Part shown: in pieces, positions 58,526 through 64,000 of the stretch | Layout: each line of letters opens with the position of its first letter | How positions within the stretch are numbered: the stretch's first letter is position 1 | Assembly: GCA_001600455.1 (NCBI GenBank) | Contig: BCKC01000003.1 | Location: 868,001 to 932,000 of the forward strand | DNA length: 64,000 nt | Origin: Endocalyx cinctus | Taxonomy: Eukaryota; Ascomycota; Sordariomycetes; Amphisphaeriales; Apiosporaceae | Direction of reading: 5' to 3' | Position numbers and translations under genes: made by a program | The notes under the pieces: model-generated | The model's database searches: none | Seen by the model: only the letters and a program-made list of their open reading frames with translations | Told to the model about the DNA's origin: nothing

Positions 58526-61500
58526 ATTAATCAGGGCAAGCCTACGTAAAAGACATTAGTACCGGTAGATTGATACCTAAGGTAGTACCTTAAGTAGTGT
58601 TGAACAGATATATGGACTTAGCCCACAATGCAGGTGGGGAGGTCTCTTTTTGCCTGAAAGGTAGGCACCCTGATACCTGTATCGTGTCTATTCTTGTACT
58701 ACTGCATAAGCGGTAGTGTTGTAGAACCTTGGACAAGACCTTTTCAAGGACCACGTGACACGTGACAAAGGAGGAAAAAATAGTAATTATGGATATATGT
58801 TGAAAGTGTACATATTTAGTCTTGTACTTTGATTTCCTTCATACTATTCAATAGCAAAAGTCTTGTTCCGGGGATAAAAGCAATAAGAGAAGGTGAATGA
58901 AACCAACAGTAGAAAATGCGACTTACTTTTAAATTAGTTGCTGGATGAGACCTAGGTTAATTACTTCTTTAACCTAACACGGAAGTCTGGGTCGACTGGC
59001 TTGAATGATCCAACTCGGATATGAAGAGACTTGGCGCCTGCTTGAAATATGGTTAAACTTGACTTTTGTTTTAGGGCTTAATAGTAGTATAGGAGGCAAT
59101 CATAAGATACTAAGCACTGGAGTGACCTAGTATTGTAGACAGATGTGGGTGGGGGCAATATAGCAGAATAAGAAGGGGTGGGTGGTCTTGGATTGAAACT
59201 AGAAAGCAGTATTTGATTTATATATATAGAAAAGAAATCTTGATATGAGCACAATGAGGTATATTGTCAGAAGAAGGGCAGGTGATTATAAGTGGGATGA
59301 ATGTAGGAAGAGGTAATAAATGAAACGAAACATAATTATGAAAGAGAATAAAGGGCAGGAAGTGAATGGATTTATTGGAGAATATATATATTCAAAAATG
59401 AAGGCACAGAGTTTGACTGAAATGATATAAAGGGAGAAGAAACGGTTGTTACCTGAAGATAATTAGGTGTAGTAATAAGGGCTTATTGATGGCAGCTGAT
59501 GTGCCGTGAATCTTCTGACCTTCAATCTCTTTGAATTAGTGGATATAATTGCGTGAAACCTGGGAAAGAAGTTATTAGTATTTGACACATAGTGGATCTA
59601 TTTATTCTATTTTATTTTTCTCTGAAAGAGAGTAGGTGAGTAACATAAGCGTACTAACCATGATTACTCCTGAGGTTAAGGTTGATTACCTTTAGTATAT
59701 CCACCAGGGCATTATTCAATCTAGGCTAGTAGCAACAATCAGACTGCTGCCCAATATGTTGGACTAATCATATATAATAGGAGATTATTGTGGGAGATGT
59801 GACATGAATTATTTATAAGGCAGAAAGGGAAAACAGAGAAAACAATTTGGCTTTTGAGGGACCAAGTGATTATGTATTTCCTCTAATTACCGCACCCTTA
59901 CTTTATTCTAGGATAACAATGATCACCAATCAGAATATATAATCATATTCAGGTAGATGCCATGGCTTGGTGCTGTTTATAATTGTAATGGGTATTGTAG
60001 GCTTTCTCACATGAGAGAGAAGGTTGCTGGGTGTGTAGTAAAAGAAATTTGCAGATATGTAGAAAGAATCATAAGAAGAAGGACGGCTCCTTCTCAAGAG
60101 AACAAAGAAGTATTAATGAAAATTAGAATCAGACGTAAGAAAATTGATTACTTACCTTCAGCAAGAGCGGAGATTGCAGGGGAAAAAGTAGAGATGGCTG
60201 GCAAGAATAGGTCTTGTGACACAGAGCGTATCAAGTAATATAGGTAAGACTTTTGCAGAGGTAGGGGAAATTAAAGAGAAAGAAAAGAAGCATGAGTTGA
60301 CTTGAGTAGGGAAATAATGATTAAATAAAAGAAAAAAGAAAGAGAGAAAAAAAGTACGAATGTACAGGGATTTATCTGAGAATAGTTTTGTAACAAAATG
60401 TCACAAGACCTTGGGAAGGAAGGGAAAGTAACAGGACAATAGAATAGAGATTTACTGAAACTCGGCACCTTAGGATGCCTGGTTTACTGTGGTATTAATA
60501 TATAATGAGGAGTGAATATTGAAGGCTGGTGAATAAGTAACAGGGAATGATTGTTCCATTTGATAAAGCGTACCTTCCGGGAAATTGATTATAACTGTGA
60601 TTCGGATGAAAAACAAACATATAGCTTGCGTCTTCGACCATGTGCATCGGCGTTGGCATCGGCGTCGAAGTCCAGCACTAATTACCTTCCCTGGAGGCAG
60701 CAGCCTGGAAATGTTATACCAAGCTCAGACCATACTAAACGTGACAAGTAAATAGCAATAAAGGAAATCACAAAATTTTGTGAGTAATTCTTTTATCAGT
60801 GTTAGACTCGTTGGGATACTTGTCCCACATTTTAATAGACCGTCGCTTATCACCGCCATTCAGGAGACAAGACGAGAAGTTGGGACGAAAATGTTTTGTT
60901 TTAAGAACTTTCACAATCTGATAACATAATCGGAATTTACCCAACTCCGATTTCATCTGGTTGCTATGTTTTGAATCCACCCCTTTTATTCCTGGTGTTT
61001 TATGCGGATACTGCTCGATGTAGCTCTGAGTAAAGATAAATAGGAGTGCTTGAGACACACAACCTTTTGACTAAAACTCTATTCTTCTTGCAAGTGTATA
61101 ATTATTTACAGACTTTGTATTAATATATACTATATTATTAGTGCTGTATTGGAAAATATGAACTTCATCCGAAGGGTGAAAGTGCCACCTGGAACTGCAA
61201 ATATGAATGAGTCACTGAAACTTATGAATGACCTGTCAATAATCAGTAACTAATTCACGTTTTAGCTAATCGAAAGGTTGTGTAGTACATAGAATTCTTT
61301 GATTCTTCTGATTAAAAAGTCGATTCACAAACTTGGATAAGAATCAACGAGGAGTGATTGTTTATAATAAACGTAAGGAAATGTCCTGTGCCATTTTCAA
61401 AGTATTCCAATTAATCATGATTACTTCAAATGCAAATGCGAGAAATAGACAGTGATAATTTGACTGATAGAACATACTCAAGAAATATGAATCTCCAATA

Positions 61501-61962
61501 CAGACCATTTCTTCCACTTTAACCCCTATCTTAGCCTTACGTTGTCATTGACCATTTCCCTTGAACTAGGACGAATGACACTATAGAAGAAGGGTAGTAA
61601 AACCCATGAATATATGCCTAAGAAATATTATAGATCATAACCCCTTTTTATTGCCTTCAACTTTTCATCGTTTAGTTTCGTTGATGCAATTTCGACATTC
61701 TCTTTATCAATGAAGTTATAATAAGCTGCCAAGTTACTTGATATTGATGGGGATACCGTGTGGCACAGTGCTTACATACAGGCTTGTATCATACTGTCAG
61801 CACATTATGTAAGCTGGTGCCTGGAACATCCGCAGGAATATAAATTCAATGCATCGCATATGTTAATTGCTACGCATAATTAAGTACTTAGTATATATCA
61901 AATCGTAGTAAATTGAACATATTCTAGTTCATAAGAAACATTTCTACTACAAAGATTTCAAT
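58526..61962. other. Intergenic, 3.4 kb
   Basis: AT-rich with purine-rich runs. Short open frames (59957-60238 plus, 60768-61058 minus) lack domains and coding bias. This would hold the promoters of the two flanking divergent genes. Confidence 0.5.
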
Positions 61963-63111
61963 ATGTCAGAGTTAACCTCATCTTCCCCAACCATTAACCC
62001 CACAGAGCTCTCAGACTTCCACGAGACCCTCCGACGATCCAAGCGCATCGTCGCCGTGCTGGGTGCCGGAATATCCGCATCGTCTGGCCTCGCCACTTTC
62101 CGGAGCGGCCAGAACGGTTTATGGGCCAACCAGGACGTCGTGCAGGTGGCGACGCCGGCCGGGTTTCGCAACGACCCGGGCCTGGTCTGGCAATTCTACA
62201 GCTACAGGAGGCACGAGGCGCTGAAGGCGAAGCCGAACGCGGCGCATTACGCCTTAGCCGAGCTCGCGCGCCGGAATCCCGGGTTCGTGACGCTCTCGCA
62301 GAACGTCGACAACCTGAGCCCGCGCGCCGGCCACCCGGCGCCGCAGCTGAAGCTCCTCCACGGCAACTTGTTCGACCTGCGCTGCGTCGACGAGGTCGGC
62401 TGCGGGTACGAGGAGAAAGGCAACTTGAAAGATCCCCTGACGCCGGCCTTGGATTCGTCCGGTCCGGAGGCGTCGAAGATAGGAAAGATCGATCCGGATA
62501 ATAAACCGAAAGCGAGCCCTCTGTTGTTGGCGGGCCTCGCGAGGAAGAACGCGCAGATACTCGGCGACGCGTACCAAAATAAGACGCCGTCGTCGGATGA
62601 TTTGTCGCCTCTTCATCGAGTGCCGTTGCCATCGTCGTCGTCAAACGACGAAGGATTAAATATGTTTGGCGGTCGCAAAACCGCGGGAACATCCGCTAAT
62701 AGCGCACCCGATATCCGCTTATCGTCGGGTCTCACCAGCAAAGATCTTCCCCAGTGCCCGAAGTGTAAGGCCAACATACTTCGACCGAGTGTCGTCTGGT
62801 TTGGCGAGGCCCTGAGCTCCGAAACGGCCTCAGAGGCCGAAGCTCTCTTCGACGAGAGCTTAAACCCTATCGACCTGTGTCTCGTGATTGGAACGTCGAG
62901 CAAGGTCTGGCCCGCTGCGGGGTACGCAGAAAAAGCGCAGAAGAGGGGTGCCAGGGTTGCGGTCGTGAATATGGATGCAACGGATGCGAAGAGCATTCGG
63001 CCGGGCAAGGATTGGGTATTCGTAGGCGATGCGGCCGTCTTGGTGCCGGAGCTATTGAAACCTGTTATTGGTGAGCCCGAGAGTTGGGAGAAGAGTACTA
63101 CCTCGCCATGA
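61963..63111 (+). CDS. Sir2-family NAD-dependent protein deacylase (SIRT5-like)
   Basis: A single exon of 382 residues. Sirtuin motifs run in order: GAGISASSGLATFR (34-47), the class III FYSYRR with Tyr79 and Arg82, TLSQNVDNL (110-118), LLHGNLF with catalytic His133, zinc ligands C141/C147 and C265/C268, RPSVVWFGEAL, VIGTSSKVWPAAGY and VVNMDATD. The Tyr-x-x-Arg pair is the one that lets SIRT5 and CobB accept succinyl- or malonyl-lysine, so desuccinylation is a reasonable inference. Unusual is the zinc module: 117 residues separate the two cysteine pairs, against roughly 20-25 in most sirtuins; the insert is polar and Ser/Asp-rich. No clear mitochondrial presequence is seen. Family is certain; substrate and location are not. 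Confidence 0.93.
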   Translation: MSELTSSSPTINPTELSDFHETLRRSKRIVAVLGAGISASSGLATFRSGQNGLWANQDVVQVATPAGFRNDPGLVWQFYSYRRHEALKAKPNAAHYALAELARRNPGFVTLSQNVDNLSPRAGHPAPQLKLLHGNLFDLRCVDEVGCGYEEKGNLKDPLTPALDSSGPEASKIGKIDPDNKPKASPLLLAGLARKNAQILGDAYQNKTPSSDDLSPLHRVPLPSSSSNDEGLNMFGGRKTAGTSANSAPDIRLSSGLTSKDLPQCPKCKANILRPSVVWFGEALSSETASEAEALFDESLNPIDLCLVIGTSSKVWPAAGYAEKAQKRGARVAVVNMDATDAKSIRPGKDWVFVGDAAVLVPELLKPVIGEPESWEKSTTSP

Positions 63112-64000
63112 AAGATCTACGATCAACGTTGGTACGTTGAGACTATAGAATAAGACTGCCTAAAGTACTACAGCGATTGTTTTATATCTAGTCTCGAGAC
63201 CCGCACTTGTGATCGCTCCAATTTGGATCATCTAAATTAGATGGTGTACATACTAATATTGCTCCTTCTGTCGCAACTTTATCTAATAACTCATCGAGGC
63301 ATTGTAGAAACGTCCCTAGTCAAACTAAGCCTCGTTCCCTAATGACTATTATAGATGTTAGATGGATGTATAAAATCAATGCAAACAATCTCATTCTACC
63401 TTATACAGCGAATAAATACATAATAGTTCCATTAATACCCCACTAATCCTCGAAGCCAGCTGCCTCGATATGATGGTATTGATCCCTAACCCAGCCAATC
63501 TAATCCCACCCCTTATTCCCCTTGCTAATAACCTGATTAGGTCCGGGGAGGGTATCTTAACATACAAGATATACCATCATTATGATAGTAATCGCCATTT
63601 AACTTATAGTTGATTAACATCCATCTCTCAAAACCTTGGCCTCGGGCGGAGAAGTGCATAAGCTGTGCGAATATCCAAAACTGTGAGATGTAGGAGCCTG
63701 TCCGGAGGCTTATTTCCCAAGACAGATCCTCTCAACGCACACTTTTCACTATCTCATTACCTCCAAGCCTCCTATTTCTCGCTGACATTTCACTAGCGCT
63801 TGTTACCGTTCTGACAATACTTATAATTACCAGATCGTTTGCGTCCTCGGTTATTATAAGCAGCAAAGTTCTTCTGTGCGAAGATTTGCGGGGCTTGTGA
63901 TTGCGTTGGGAAAGCCATTACCTTTGAAATCAATGATCTCATGGCCCCTCAACTTTGATTGAAAGTTCCTCTTCCTCGTTCGCATAATAGTCCATGGGTT
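63112..64000. other. Intergenic to window end
   Basis: AT-rich 3' flank of the sirtuin gene; I see no gene or repeat. Confidence 0.5.

Noticed and set aside
59957..60238. 93-codon plus-strand frame
   Set aside because: No domain and no codon bias resembling neighbouring genes; part of AT/purine-rich spacer.

Overview
This window is nuclear DNA from a filamentous ascomycete, most likely a Sordariomycete. Genes are split by short GT-AG introns (mostly about 44-110 nt). A HET-domain gene, an Hsp88-type Hsp110, a Set3-type PHD/SET protein, fungal N-acetylglutamate synthase and a fungal Ras (MASKFLREYK start) are present, and coding DNA is GC-rich between AT-rich, homopolymer-rich spacers. I rebuilt exons by hand and accepted a junction only when frame and family motifs continued across it. 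Species cannot be told from the sequence alone.

Layout: 0-3 kb holds a 5'-truncated HET gene (+) and a three-exon F-box-like gene (-). At 4-10.3 kb are hsp88 (-), with a heat-shock element upstream, and mitochondrial N-acetylglutamate synthase (-). At 12-15.6 kb are a hairpin-rich LTR-like insertion candidate and an eight-exon secreted GMC oxidoreductase (+). SET3 (-) lies at 16.7-19.5 kb, followed by 6.5 kb with no convincing gene. At 26-35 kb are a single-pass membrane protein (-), ALG7 (-), a small secretory/membrane protein (+) and a seven-exon molybdopterin-binding-domain gene (+) with a 9-nt microexon. Another 6 kb gene-poor stretch, including a 142-nt T tract, leads to ras (+) at 41.2 kb.

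From 43 to 64 kb come an intronless 1292-residue protein with five Zn2Cys6-like cysteine modules (+), a secreted S10 carboxypeptidase (-), an initiator tRNA-Met (+), an APC amino-acid transporter (-), a tiny protein with cysteine at every third residue (-), an unfamiliar two-exon zinc-knuckle-like protein (-) and a SIRT5-like sirtuin (+). The genes look like an ordinary chromosomal mixture of housekeeping (proteostasis, arginine synthesis, N-glycosylation, signalling, chromatin) and lineage-specific genes. I see no biosynthetic cluster, CRISPR array, rRNA or intact transposon. The best candidates for something undescribed are the five-module cysteine protein and the cysteine-triplet protein.
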